Positions 16,550-25,790 of a DNA stretch of 64,000 nt are shown here, piece by piece. The stretch's first letter is position 1. Every line of letters starts with the position of its first letter. The notes under the pieces were generated by a model, which was not told the DNA's origin, did no database searches, and saw nothing but the letters and a program-made list of their open reading frames with translations. The translations under genes and the position numbers were made by a program. The stretch is from an uncultured Flavobacteriaceae bacterium (GTDB taxonomy: Bacteria; Bacteroidota; Bacteroidia; Flavobacteriales; Flavobacteriaceae): positions 62,001-126,000 of the forward strand of contig CANKYF010000002.1 of assembly GCA_947487895.1 (NCBI GenBank), written 5' to 3'.

Positions 16550-17686
16550 ATGTGGTATAACGATTTAAGACCAGATAGCGAACTTACAAACGATAGATAT
16601 TCGCTTATAATGTTAGATTCTGATGATGATTATCAGAGAGAAATGAATGATGATGATAAGAAAAGAACCATTGCAAATGTTCTAGAACTCAAAACGGCAT
16701 TACTCAAAGATATTCCCAGTAAAACTGTAGATAGAAACTTGCTATTAGCTTCATGGAATATTAAAAACTTTGGAAAACTACTAAACAGGACTTCAGAGTC
16801 TCTCTATTACATGGCTGAAATTATAAACGCTTTTGATATTGTAGGTATACAAGAAATAAATAGCAATATCACCCAATTTAAAAAATTACTAAAGTTACTG
16901 GGTAGCCACTGGAAATATACGCTTAGTGATGTTACAGAAGGTGATTCTGGAAATGATGAACGATTTGGTTTTATCTATGATTCCAGAAGAGTAACACATT
17001 CTGGTTTAGCAGGAGAACTAGTAATTCCGCCAGATATGATTACAGACAATACAATTATTGAACAATTAAAGCGTACACCCACATTTACAGGTTTTGAAAG
17101 CGGATGGAGAAAATTCTCTATAGTCAGTGTGCATTTACACCCAGGAGATGATAGTGATGATAAGAAATTACGAAAAGAAGAAGTAAAGTTATTATTGAAT
17201 CTTTTAGAAGAAAAACTAAAAGATGCTCCTTATGAAGACCGAAATCTTATAATTTTAGGAGATACTAATTTATATAAAGACGATACAGATATTGTAGATT
17301 TATTTACAGATAAAGGTTTTGTTGAGAGTGATGGCCTTATAGGTAAGTTTACAAATACGAGTTTAAATCAAATTTATGATCGTATTTTTTTAAACGTACA
17401 TAAGTACTTTAAAATTGGGCAAGATTTAAATGGAAAAGAAAGGGGAGGCGTGTTTAATCTATTTAATTACGTATATAAAGATACGCCAAGTGATATAGCA
17501 AAGTATCATGATTTAATGAAAGAGCATAAACATGATAACTCTAATTTAACTTCAGAAGCAGCATTTAAAAGCTATTTTAATTCACACTGGAAAAGGAATC
17601 AAATGAGTGATCATTTACCCGTTTGGTTAGAAATTGAAATAGACAGCAGTCCTAGTTTTCTAAATAGTAAATTGAGTAAATTCTAA
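16550..17686 (+). CDS. Endonuclease/exonuclease/phosphatase (EEP) family protein
   Basis: 378 residues, no signal peptide. EEP signature motifs are present in order: LLLASWNIKNFG (the first Asn), FDIVGIQEINSN (metal-binding Glu), RNLIILGDTNLY (Asp-x-Asn) and QMSDHLPVWLEI (Asp-His pair). About 60 residues precede the core. The family includes DNase I-like nucleases, inositol-phosphate phosphatases and sphingomyelinases; the motifs do not separate these. The gene sits between two near-identical terminator copies, which suggests it was inserted or copied as a unit with flanking repeats. Confidence 0.85.
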   Translation: MWYNDLRPDSELTNDRYSLIMLDSDDDYQREMNDDDKKRTIANVLELKTALLKDIPSKTVDRNLLLASWNIKNFGKLLNRTSESLYYMAEIINAFDIVGIQEINSNITQFKKLLKLLGSHWKYTLSDVTEGDSGNDERFGFIYDSRRVTHSGLAGELVIPPDMITDNTIIEQLKRTPTFTGFESGWRKFSIVSVHLHPGDDSDDKKLRKEEVKLLLNLLEEKLKDAPYEDRNLIILGDTNLYKDDTDIVDLFTDKGFVESDGLIGKFTNTSLNQIYDRIFLNVHKYFKIGQDLNGKERGGVFNLFNYVYKDTPSDIAKYHDLMKEHKHDNSNLTSEAAFKSYFNSHWKRNQMSDHLPVWLEIEIDSSPSFLNSKLSKF

Positions 17687-17729
17687 ACATCTATTTATAA
17701 TTAAGCATTACCTCCTAATTATAATTAAG

Positions 17730-17776
17730 TAGCATATTCACTTAAAAGCAATCATGAGAAATTATGGTTGCTTTTT
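17730..17776 (+). repeat. 47-bp direct repeat, copy 2 (contains a terminator)
   Basis: Second copy of the sequence at 16363-16409 with a single A-to-G difference. It lies between the convergent EEP and M23 genes; the near-symmetric hairpin could stop transcription from both sides. Confidence 0.85.
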
Positions 17777-17822
17777 CTTATTGAAAGCACTTTTTTAGAA
17801 AATCAGAAAAATAGATGCTTTG

Positions 17823-18725
17823 TTATTTTTCAATAAATAGCTTTTGCCCAACTCTTATAACAGAGGTTTTTCTAATGTGGTTTACTTTACAAATTGCAGC
17901 TATAGAAACGTCATTATTTCTAGAAATTTGGTACAAAGTATCTCCAGGTCTAACCACATAAATAGAACGTTTTTTAATTAGACTAGCAATGGCTTCTTCT
18001 TCAGTAAATAAAGGCTTTATTTTACTTTGCTTTTTAGAACTATGAAACATAGGCTGTGTCCATTTTTTCGTTACCCATAGTTCCTTACCTCTTACTTTAT
18101 TTTCACTATCAAATTTGAACAAATATTCAGGATTAAGAGCAATACCTTTATGTTTTATAACTAAATGTAAATGGCTTCCTCTGGCATTACCAGACGCACC
18201 ACCTTTACCTATGTATTCACCTTTTAATATGGTATCATTTTCTTTCACACCATATTTAGATAGGTGCGCGTAAACGGTTTCTAAACCATTATAATGTCTT
18301 ACTACAACCGTTCGTCCATGACCACTGGTATATCTAGACATTCTAACAATACCATCAAACATTGCAAAAAGGCTATCTCCAGTTACTAAATCTATATCTA
18401 TGCCTTCATGTGCTCTTCCTCGTCTCCAACCATAACGTGATGTTACTACCTTTTTTTTCCTTATTGGAGAGGAATAAGTAGAATCTTCAAACTCTAGTTT
18501 TAAAGGAAATTTTATAGTTGCATTTTTATAAGGATTGTAAACTGTATTACTCCAATATTTTGATGTAATATCTGGTCTTTCTTTTTTCACAATACTATCT
18601 ATTGAAATATCATTATTTATTTCAATTTTAATAGGATCTGGCAAAGACATAATATCTTTTAATCGCCTTTGACTAAAAGCATTAATTGAAGCTAAAAGAG
18701 AGATGCAAAAAATTAAAAATTTCAT
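17823..18725 (-). CDS. M23 peptidase with C-terminal LysM domain
   Basis: 300 residues. Signal peptide at residues 1-18 (cut near AFSQ). The peptidase M23 core has the zinc ligands His and Asp in RAHEGIDIDL and the HLHLV motif after GGASGNARGS, so it looks catalytically complete. The C-terminal about 45 residues form a LysM domain (VVRPGDTLYQISRNN ... VGQKLFI) that binds peptidoglycan. It should act as a periplasmic endopeptidase on peptidoglycan cross-links during growth or division. It is convergent with the EEP gene across the terminator repeat. Confidence 0.92.
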   Translation of the reverse strand: MKFLIFCISLLASINAFSQRRLKDIMSLPDPIKIEINNDISIDSIVKKERPDITSKYWSNTVYNPYKNATIKFPLKLEFEDSTYSSPIRKKKVVTSRYGWRRGRAHEGIDIDLVTGDSLFAMFDGIVRMSRYTSGHGRTVVVRHYNGLETVYAHLSKYGVKENDTILKGEYIGKGGASGNARGSHLHLVIKHKGIALNPEYLFKFDSENKVRGKELWVTKKWTQPMFHSSKKQSKIKPLFTEEEAIASLIKKRSIYVVRPGDTLYQISRNNDVSIAAICKVNHIRKTSVIRVGQKLFIEK

Positions 18726-18826
18726 TTTGAAATTGAGGGTATCTAATTTTCTAAGTGGCGAATTTAAGTATTAATAACATTAATTTAACCTAAATATTAC
18801 TTGAGTTATTAACAGATTTAAACACA

Positions 18827-18848
18827 AAAGCCCTTATAGAAGGGCTTT
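18827..18848 (-). terminator. Intrinsic terminator after the MRJP-like gene
   Basis: Stem AAAGCCCTT / AAGGGCTTT with a 4-base loop. On the minus strand it follows the stop of the MRJP-like gene by 28 bases and is followed by TTGTGTTT. Confidence 0.75.
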
Positions 18849-18876
18849 AGGTTAATTTTTTATGCTAAAAAGCTTA

Positions 18877-20001
18877 TTAAACTTTTACTCTTAAAAGAAG
18901 GAAAGGTTTTGTAGCTTGGTCTTCACCTCCTGTAAAACGTGGCACTTTATATAGTTGATTTGTTGAGATATAAAGCCATCCATCTGGACCTAATCTAACA
19001 TTATCTGGCCAATCAATACGCTTGTCTTTTACTAATGTACTTAAGTTACCGTCATTATCTAACACATCAATACTATAGTTTTGCATATTTGTTAAGTAAT
19101 GTTTTCCGTCTGCACTAGTTGAAACCCCATCACATAATGGTTTATCTCCAATTATATTAATAGCTTTAGAAATGTTTTCGTCTGAAGCATTATCTCTAAA
19201 CAGCTTTGAAGATAAAGCATACCATTTAGTTCCAGTCATAGCTCCAAAGTATAAAGTCTCTCTGTCTGTTGAAATTGAAATAGGATTCATGCCTATTTTA
19301 AAGGGTTCATCTCCTACAGCAATAGTTTGTCCTCCAATGACCATTTCAATATCTGCTGGTAGCATGGTTTTATCTTTAAATTTTCTGAAAGTTTGGCTAG
19401 CAAGATCTAATGCTATGATACCAGGATCTCCAGAATCTGAGATATACACCCATTCATTTGTTTCATCTACTACTAAATCTTGTACGCAACTGTGAGGTGG
19501 AGTTAATTCAGTTGGTATATCTATTCTATAGAGTTCTTTACCTGTATTAATATCAAAAGCAAACAACCTACCTTTCAAACCAATGCCAAAACCAGCATCA
19601 ATAGTCCATAGACGATCTTTATTATCAATAAAAATACCTAGAGGGGTATCTAATTTTTCGACAGATTTGTTAGAACCATTGGTTTGATAGCTTGAATCTG
19701 GAAAAACCTTGTATTTATTTTCATCTAAAATTTCTACTAATTGTATGCTACCAGGTCTAATACCGTGTGTGGTTAAAAATATTCTGCCACTATTTGATAA
19801 AGCCACATTACCAGGGCAAATATCATTAAGTTCTGCTACGACTTCAAGAGTTCCAACTGGAACTGCAGTTTCTTTTACTACAGTAGTTTCAGTTTCAGTC
19901 TTTGATTTTGTTTTGTTACCACAAGAACAAAGAATTAAAATAGATAAGATAGTTGTATACTTAAAAGCATACTTTAAACTTAAATAATTAGTTAAATTCA
20001 T
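18877..20001 (-). CDS. Major royal jelly/yellow-like (MRJP) family lipoprotein
   Basis: 374 residues. A hydrophobic leader ends in the lipobox LILCSCGN, so the protein is lipid-anchored. The rest forms a six-bladed beta-propeller with the MRJP motifs GRIFLTTHG, RLWTIDAGFGIG, QDLVVDETNEWVYISDSGDPGI, GMNPISISTDRETLYFGAMTGTKWY. Bacterial members are annotated as L-dopachrome tautomerase-related or SMP-30-like; the reaction in this group is not established, and a lactonase-type or binding role is possible. It is monocistronic, followed by a clear terminator. Confidence 0.85.
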   Translation of the reverse strand: MNLTNYLSLKYAFKYTTILSILILCSCGNKTKSKTETETTVVKETAVPVGTLEVVAELNDICPGNVALSNSGRIFLTTHGIRPGSIQLVEILDENKYKVFPDSSYQTNGSNKSVEKLDTPLGIFIDNKDRLWTIDAGFGIGLKGRLFAFDINTGKELYRIDIPTELTPPHSCVQDLVVDETNEWVYISDSGDPGIIALDLASQTFRKFKDKTMLPADIEMVIGGQTIAVGDEPFKIGMNPISISTDRETLYFGAMTGTKWYALSSKLFRDNASDENISKAINIIGDKPLCDGVSTSADGKHYLTNMQNYSIDVLDNDGNLSTLVKDKRIDWPDNVRLGPDGWLYISTNQLYKVPRFTGGEDQATKPFLLLRVKV

Positions 20002-20096
20002 TATTAAAAATATGTTGGTTTGTATTTCAATATTAATAAAAGAAATGCTTCTACATTATCGTTTCATCTTATTGTATAGTATATGTCAAGTTGATT

Positions 20097-20996
20097 TTAA
20101 GAATACAAAATCAGAAAAACTCCCATAAGAATACCAAACAAGGGCACTAGTTTTTTACGTTTGTTTTGCTCTTTAAAAATAAGACCACCAATAACTACAG
20201 CAATAATAATCTGACTTCTTTTTATAGCTGAAAGCAGCATAATTAAAGCTTCTGGATCTTGCAGAGCTTTAAAATAAAAATAATCAGCAGCTTGTAATAA
20301 AAAACCAACTGCAACAATGGTCCATCTCCAGGTAAAAGCTTTACGTTTTTCAGTAAATGGAAACCAAGTTATTAGTAATATTATAAGTAGAATAATTACA
20401 GTATATAGGCAAAACCAAAATTGTAGCGTTTCGGGGTTTAATTTTAATTCTTGAATTAAAAATTTATCATATAAACCACTAGAAGCTCCCAAAAATGTAG
20501 CCCCAATAATGGCAAATATCCATTTATTTCGTTTAAAATTAATACCTTCTTTTTTACCAATTTTTGAATAGAGAATAACTGAAAAAATAATTAAGAAGAA
20601 ACCAATCCATTGTAAAAAATTTGGTTTTTCTTGATAAATTAAAATAGCACCGATAAATGTGAAAAACGGCCCTGCAGATCTTATTGGCGTAACTATAGTA
20701 ATTGGTAAATGTTTTAAAGCTTGATAAGCTAAAATCCATGATGCTGCCATCATTGCGGATTTTATAAGAATAAACCCATGTGTTTGCAACGGAATAGGGG
20801 AGAAGCTTAACCCTAGGTCTTGGGTCTGTTCTGGAAAATAGTTCGTGGCCAATAATAAAACCAATAGAAAAGTAAACCCTGAGCCTATTGTTCCTAAGAG
20901 TACAGGAAATACCTCATTACCCTGTACAGCATGCTTTTTACATAAATTATGTAATCCTAAAAAAAGTGCTGCTAATAATCCTAAATACATCCACAT
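20097..20996 (-). CDS. EamA/DMT-family transporter
   Basis: 299 residues, ten predicted membrane helices in two EamA repeats (for example ILAYQALKHLPITIVTPIRSAGPFF in the first and FYFKALQDPEALIMLLSAIKRSQIIIAVVIGGLIF in the second). It is an inner-membrane exporter of the drug/metabolite group. It is only distantly like the other DMT gene in the window (7145-7993). No co-transcribed gene indicates the substrate. Confidence 0.87.
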   Translation of the reverse strand: MWMYLGLLAALFLGLHNLCKKHAVQGNEVFPVLLGTIGSGFTFLLVLLLATNYFPEQTQDLGLSFSPIPLQTHGFILIKSAMMAASWILAYQALKHLPITIVTPIRSAGPFFTFIGAILIYQEKPNFLQWIGFFLIIFSVILYSKIGKKEGINFKRNKWIFAIIGATFLGASSGLYDKFLIQELKLNPETLQFWFCLYTVIILLIILLITWFPFTEKRKAFTWRWTIVAVGFLLQAADYFYFKALQDPEALIMLLSAIKRSQIIIAVVIGGLIFKEQNKRKKLVPLFGILMGVFLILYS

Positions 20997-21369
20997 AACA
21001 GGGCGCGAAGATAGTTTTTTAACTCATTTTATATAATAAATAGGAACTTCTTTTTACATAATATGAAATTTAAACTATCCTAGATATACTCTTTGATTCT
21101 TTCGCTATTATAATTCTCATATAATTATATGTTAATTTGGTTATTAATTATTTTTGTAATAATTATCTTATGTGATAACAAAACCCACAATTAACATTAT
21201 ATTAACATTTACTTAATAAAAACTTGACAAAGCAAAATTTGATATTGTTATGCGCGCATAATAAATAGAATAAATATATATTTGGATCAATGACATAATC
21301 ATGCCGTTACAAAAGAGAGATAAATAATCCCCAGATACAATAAGATCAATGTATTAAAACCTAACAACT
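20997..21369. other. Intergenic stretch with one promoter-like element
   Basis: 373 AT-rich bases with no ORF I can support. TATATTTG at 21277-21284 matches the -7 consensus and would drive the sorting-domain ORF at 21370, but no TTG sits at the normal distance. TGCGCGCA at 21251-21258 is a short palindrome. Confidence 0.4.
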
Positions 21370-21618
21370 ATGATTGATAACATTAAAATTTACCCAAAAT
21401 CATTTAGAGACATATTATTTGTAGATTCAAAAATTATAGATTCAAAAAAATATAATAGTGCTGCTTATGAAATATATACTTTGAATGGAGAAATTGTTTC
21501 CAAAAATACTTTAAATAATAACTCTATTAATTTAACTAACCTTTCTAAAAGTGTTTATATATTGAAGCTATTTGTAGATAAACAGCTAGTGAGCATACAA
21601 AAGTTTATTAAAAAATAA
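21370..21618 (+). CDS. Orphan T9SS type A sorting-domain protein
   Basis: 82 residues consisting almost only of a type IX secretion type A C-terminal domain: IKIYPKSFRDILFVDSK at the start, YEIYTLNGEIVSKNTL in the middle, and LSKSVYILKLFVDKQLVSIQKFIKK at the end. Normal cargo carries this after a large exported domain and a signal peptide, and neither is present. It may be the last part of a gene whose cargo region was lost, or an independent small protein. An intrinsic terminator follows, and an upstream -7-like element suggests it may still be transcribed. Confidence 0.65.
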   Translation: MIDNIKIYPKSFRDILFVDSKIIDSKKYNSAAYEIYTLNGEIVSKNTLNNNSINLTNLSKSVYILKLFVDKQLVSIQKFIKK

Positions 21619-21707
21619 TTTCTTTATATAATCCCCAAAAATACATTTAGAGAACTCTCTTAAACATTACATTCAACATTAGGATATTTTATAAATAGTT
21701 TAAATAC

Positions 21708-21733
21708 AAAAACATGCTTAATAGTATGTTTTT
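21708..21733 (+). terminator. Intrinsic terminator after the sorting-domain ORF
   Basis: Stem AAAAACATGC against GTATGTTTTT (one G-U pair) with a 6-base loop and a T-rich tail. Confidence 0.6.
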
Positions 21734-21801
21734 TGTGTTTAAACGATGAAATAGTGTTAATAATATGGTTCTTATATCGAAAAAATGATGTTTTTAGTAC
21801 G

Positions 21802-21831
21802 TTGATTGTAAGTAATATATACTTTTATTTG
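21802..21831 (+). promoter_or_regulatory. Candidate promoter of the PKD lipoprotein gene
   Basis: TTG at 21802-21804 is followed after 19 bases by TTTATTTG (21824-21831), one mismatch to TAnnTTTG. The ATG lies 31 bases downstream. Confidence 0.45.
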
Positions 21832-21862
21832 TTCAAACAAATAAATCCCTAAAACGTAACCT

Positions 21863-23365
21863 ATGAAATATTATGTTATTTACAACCAAAGACTTAAAAT
21901 TGATACAGCAATTTCGATATTTTATCAGAATGATTTCATCAAATTATTTAAAAAAATAGGAACTATTTTTTATGTCGTATTACTTTTAGGATGTTCTAAT
22001 GATGCTTCCATTGAAAGTGTAGGTAGTCCTGGAGAGGAAACTAAAGATGAATCTAAAATTACTACAGTTTTAAAAGCTAGTAGAATTACAGGACCAGCAC
22101 CTTTAGCTGTACAATTTAATGCTATAGAAACTACCCATGAAACAGATTTAATAGACACTTTTAGAGAACTAGGGTATCATTTTAATTTTGATGATCCAAC
22201 TAGTGGTACATGGAAGCACAGTGGAAAGTCAAAAAATGTTCAAATTGGTGGTCCCATAGCAGCCCATGTATTTGAATCTCCAGGAGTATACACAGTTAAG
22301 GTAAAAGCTCAAGATAGTGAAGGTAACTATCATGACGATTCTGTTATTATTACAGTTACAGATTCAAATTCAGTTTATAGTGGTGAGAATACAATAGTAA
22401 TAAGTAAAAACAATGATACCAATGGAGCACCATCTGGAGCCTTATTGTTAACTAACCAAACAAACTGGCCACAATGGGAATCAGGAAAACGTTATTTACT
22501 AATGGCAGGACAAGATTTTTCTTCGTTTGATGATATTGATATATATCAAAATCAAGATATTCAAGTTGGAAAAATTGGTTCAGATGCAGATCCTATTGTT
22601 AACCAAATAAACGTTGATCGTGGAACAGCTCCTCAAAACTGGTCTAAAGGAGTTGTTATATCAGATTTAAAATCAGAAAAAATTACTATTCCAAATTCAT
22701 CAGAAGATGTTTACGTTATTAGAGGATCTAATACAGGTATTAGCATAGGAAGTTCTGTTAAGCATTGGGTAAATAAAGGAAATGAAAATTTGATATGGCC
22801 AGAAAACATTTTTATTTATGAATCTAGAGGTATTAGTGCATGGGTGTTATCTAGAGGATTAAACATATTAGGTGTTGAAATGTCTGATCCTGTAGAACAC
22901 AATATTAGAACCGCTTATTTGGTAAAAGCTTTTATTGCTCATAATTTATTATACAGAGCAGCCCGTACCAAACACAATATTAAAATGCATGCAGAAGGTA
23001 TATTTGAAAATGAAAATGAAAGATTAGTGAAAAATAGTCTATCTAGTGCCACTAAATGGGTTGTAGTAGCCAATAATACAATGGGCAACGGAGAGCCTCA
23101 GCCTAATGGATGGGCAATGACTGTATGTCCAGAAAATGCTAATAAAGTGCAAGGCGTACACGATGTTATTGTTGAAAACAATTATTTTGCTTCAGAATAT
23201 AACATAGAACTTATTCTTGGAGGGGCTAGATTAACAGAAAGAGGTAATACGAGTGTTGGCGAGTATAAACTAAAACTTAGTAATAGCGTTAATCATTTAC
23301 CCGCTTATTGGGATGGCCCTTACTACATTGATGAAACTCAAATTATACCAGAAACTCCAAATTGA
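21863..23365 (+). CDS. PKD-domain lipoprotein with beta-helix-like C-terminal region
   Basis: 500 residues. A lipoprotein signal ends at Cys44 (LLLGCSND), but 28 extra residues precede the hydrophobic core, so the real start may be a non-ATG codon further in. Residues about 58-165 form a PKD domain (APLAVQFNA, HFNFDDPTSGTWKHSG, YTVKVKAQDSEGN). The rest contains repeated short strands with Asn-rich turns (FIAHNLLYRAARTKHNIKMH, VIVENNYFASEYNIELILGG), suggesting a right-handed parallel beta-helix as in polysaccharide lyases. It is probably exposed at the cell surface and binds or cuts a polysaccharide. The enzymatic role is inferred only. Confidence 0.7.
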   Translation: MKYYVIYNQRLKIDTAISIFYQNDFIKLFKKIGTIFYVVLLLGCSNDASIESVGSPGEETKDESKITTVLKASRITGPAPLAVQFNAIETTHETDLIDTFRELGYHFNFDDPTSGTWKHSGKSKNVQIGGPIAAHVFESPGVYTVKVKAQDSEGNYHDDSVIITVTDSNSVYSGENTIVISKNNDTNGAPSGALLLTNQTNWPQWESGKRYLLMAGQDFSSFDDIDIYQNQDIQVGKIGSDADPIVNQINVDRGTAPQNWSKGVVISDLKSEKITIPNSSEDVYVIRGSNTGISIGSSVKHWVNKGNENLIWPENIFIYESRGISAWVLSRGLNILGVEMSDPVEHNIRTAYLVKAFIAHNLLYRAARTKHNIKMHAEGIFENENERLVKNSLSSATKWVVVANNTMGNGEPQPNGWAMTVCPENANKVQGVHDVIVENNYFASEYNIELILGGARLTERGNTSVGEYKLKLSNSVNHLPAYWDGPYYIDETQIIPETPN

Positions 23366-23390
23366 TAAATAGTTTATTTGTATAAATCAG

Positions 23391-23416
23391 AAAGCCCAAA
23401 CATACGTTTGGGCTTT
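23391..23416 (+). terminator. Intrinsic terminator after the PKD lipoprotein gene
   Basis: Perfect 11-bp stem AAAGCCCAAAC / GTTTGGGCTTT with a 4-base loop, 25 bases after the stop codon. Confidence 0.8.
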
Positions 23417-23870
23417 CTTGTTAGGGAATTGTTTTTATTTAAGTATTCAATACTCTAGTAATAAAAACTTTAAAGTGTTGACGCAAACATTTTTGTGTTG
23501 GATGAATAATGTTTTGAATCGTTCTATGTATAATATTACAAAATATTTAACTGCTTAATTGTGAAAAAACCACATTTATACTTGTTTTTTTGTCAATTTC
23601 ATGAATTTTTTCAGATAATTTAGAAAGCTTAACTGGGAAAAGTAGTGATTATAAACTTGTGCGAAAAAATAGATTTCACAAATAAATAACATATTGATAA
23701 TCAGCATTTATATTAGTAATAGTATTTTAAATGTGATTTAATTTAATCATATTATAATTAAAAACATCTTAATTTTAAAGAATAACGTATAATATGATAT
23801 TGCAACTTAGTAGGTTAAATTTTATGGTAATTTTGTTGTGATTAAAAATCGTTTTTGAACGAGCAGAATT
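23417..23870. other. 454-base gap upstream of the YwqK-like gene
   Basis: Very AT-rich. No ORF or RNA gene seen. TAATTTTG at 23828-23835 matches the -7 consensus 35 bases before the next ATG; a TTG lies at 23800-23802, a few bases further than usual (25-base gap). Confidence 0.4.
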
Positions 23871-25787
23871 ATGGGGCAAAAAAACTTATCGCACACATGG
23901 ATTTTGGTCTTTTTATTAAATATTCCTCTATTAATTATTAGCCAAGAACAACAAACTTATAATGGCTTATTTGAAATAGGAAAATACAAAGGAGAGGCTA
24001 ATTATGATTATAGTGTTATTAATAATGACACCATTCGAAATGGTACTTTTAAATTTCAAAGTTCTAATCTAGAAGCTTTATTAAAACAAAAAGACACTTC
24101 ATTTTCTATAAATGGAAGTTTTAATAAAAACTATCCAAACGGTGCTTGGGTATTTAGATTTAACACCTTTGCATCTAATAGCAAGAGTAAAGTTAAAGAT
24201 TACCAATATGTTGTTAATGTAAATGGTACGCAACAAATCGCCAAAGGGAATTTAAAAGATGGAAAACCAAATGGTATTTGGACTTATAGTGTGAAATCTA
24301 TAAAAAATTCAGAAATAGAGAAAGTTATTTTTAGCAGCTCTATGGATTTTGAGAATGGAATTCCACAACGAAATTTTAAAATAGAAAATGAAAATAAAGA
24401 GCTTGTTGGTAGGTTCTTAAGAAATGGAGTGGCTCATGATATCTGGACTTTATATTCTGATGAAGTAATAGGAGAAGCAGAATCCTGGAATTTTAAGGAA
24501 GGTATATTAAAGCTCATACAAATACAATCTAATGGTGAAATAGATGAAATCCCTATAGTTTCTGAAGCTAACGCAGACACTAAAATAGTACTTCTAGACA
24601 ATAACTATTTAGACATTTTAAAACTTCAACTAAAAATTGATGATGTATTAAAAATAGAGCAAAGTGATATTTTAAACCTACTTGCTAAAAACAACGAATA
24701 TTATCAAAATATTAATGATGTTTTGTTGGATGTATCTACAGTATCATTTTTACCAGAATTAAAAGTACATGTGCCATATTTTCCTTTAGACACTTCTGAG
24801 GTAAATAGTCTAAGAACCATTAAGGAATCTTATAAAAAATCCCGAGAAATTAGCAATTTATTACTAGAAGATACTCAGCTTACCATTTTAAAATTATCTA
24901 ACAATGATGTTCGTTTACTAGAAGAGTCTGTAAAAACGGTTACAGAAGACGCGCTTAATCCAATCGAATTAATTGTTCAATATTATAACAAAGAGATTCT
25001 TCAGTATGTTTCTAGAAAACAACTATTTGCAGAAATATGGTCAAAAGGTATACCCAGTTTACATATAGAGAACAATAACTTAATTTCTTTAGACAAGGAA
25101 ACGAACGCATATTCACTTTCTAAAATAGAAGAGCTTAGCAAAGAAACCTTTAAGTATTTAGATTCTGTTCAGGTAATATTGGCAAAAAAAATCAATAAGC
25201 AAAAACGAAAACAAGAGGCTATTGATTTAGAGGGAAAAATGATTGCACAACTTAAGAGATTAGAGCAATTAGAAACTTCTCAAGTTGATACGTTGCCTGT
25301 TATATATGTTCAAACGCTTAAAAAAGTTAGAAAAAACGCTACTGAGAAACTTAATAAATATTCTGCTATACAAGATGTAGAAGAAAAACTTAATTACGCT
25401 CGAGAATTAACCAATTGTTTCGATAAATTAGACCAGATAGGCGCCACCATTATACAGTTACCCAAGCAACAGGAAGATATAGAACAAAAATATAGAGATG
25501 CCATCTGGAACCCTTTCACAGCTACCGTAATGAGTACAACGGTTAAAAAGCGTATTACAGAAGCATATAATACTATTTTAATTCCACATTTTCTTCAAAA
25601 AATAGAACAGGGACTAAGTTGTGAGGATACAACAGAATGGATAGATGCAGTAAATACCATGCACTCACGTATGTTAGAAATGCGAAACGAAGACACCAAA
25701 AAATTAGAGCGAAAGCTAAAAAAAGAAAACGATCCTGAGGTCATTTTGCAGCGTTTCACAATGCAGATAAAAAACAAAGAGAACTAA
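23871..25787 (+). CDS. Secreted YwqK-like repeat protein with long helical region
   Basis: 638 residues. Hydrophobic leader at residues 9-25, likely signal peptide. Residues 30-220 contain MORN/YwqK-like repeats (GSFNKNYPNGAWVF, KGNLKDGKPNGIWTY, GRFLRNGVAHDIWTLY). Residues 230-638 are mostly helical and charged, with likely coiled-coil stretches (KKINKQKRKQEAIDLEGKM). No enzyme motif seen. The next gene starts 3 bases after the stop, and the third gene of the unit also has MORN repeats, so the three products probably work together at the cell envelope. The function is unknown. Confidence 0.7.
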   Translation: MGQKNLSHTWILVFLLNIPLLIISQEQQTYNGLFEIGKYKGEANYDYSVINNDTIRNGTFKFQSSNLEALLKQKDTSFSINGSFNKNYPNGAWVFRFNTFASNSKSKVKDYQYVVNVNGTQQIAKGNLKDGKPNGIWTYSVKSIKNSEIEKVIFSSSMDFENGIPQRNFKIENENKELVGRFLRNGVAHDIWTLYSDEVIGEAESWNFKEGILKLIQIQSNGEIDEIPIVSEANADTKIVLLDNNYLDILKLQLKIDDVLKIEQSDILNLLAKNNEYYQNINDVLLDVSTVSFLPELKVHVPYFPLDTSEVNSLRTIKESYKKSREISNLLLEDTQLTILKLSNNDVRLLEESVKTVTEDALNPIELIVQYYNKEILQYVSRKQLFAEIWSKGIPSLHIENNNLISLDKETNAYSLSKIEELSKETFKYLDSVQVILAKKINKQKRKQEAIDLEGKMIAQLKRLEQLETSQVDTLPVIYVQTLKKVRKNATEKLNKYSAIQDVEEKLNYARELTNCFDKLDQIGATIIQLPKQQEDIEQKYRDAIWNPFTATVMSTTVKKRITEAYNTILIPHFLQKIEQGLSCEDTTEWIDAVNTMHSRMLEMRNEDTKKLERKLKKENDPEVILQRFTMQIKNKEN

Positions 25788-25790
25788 CAG

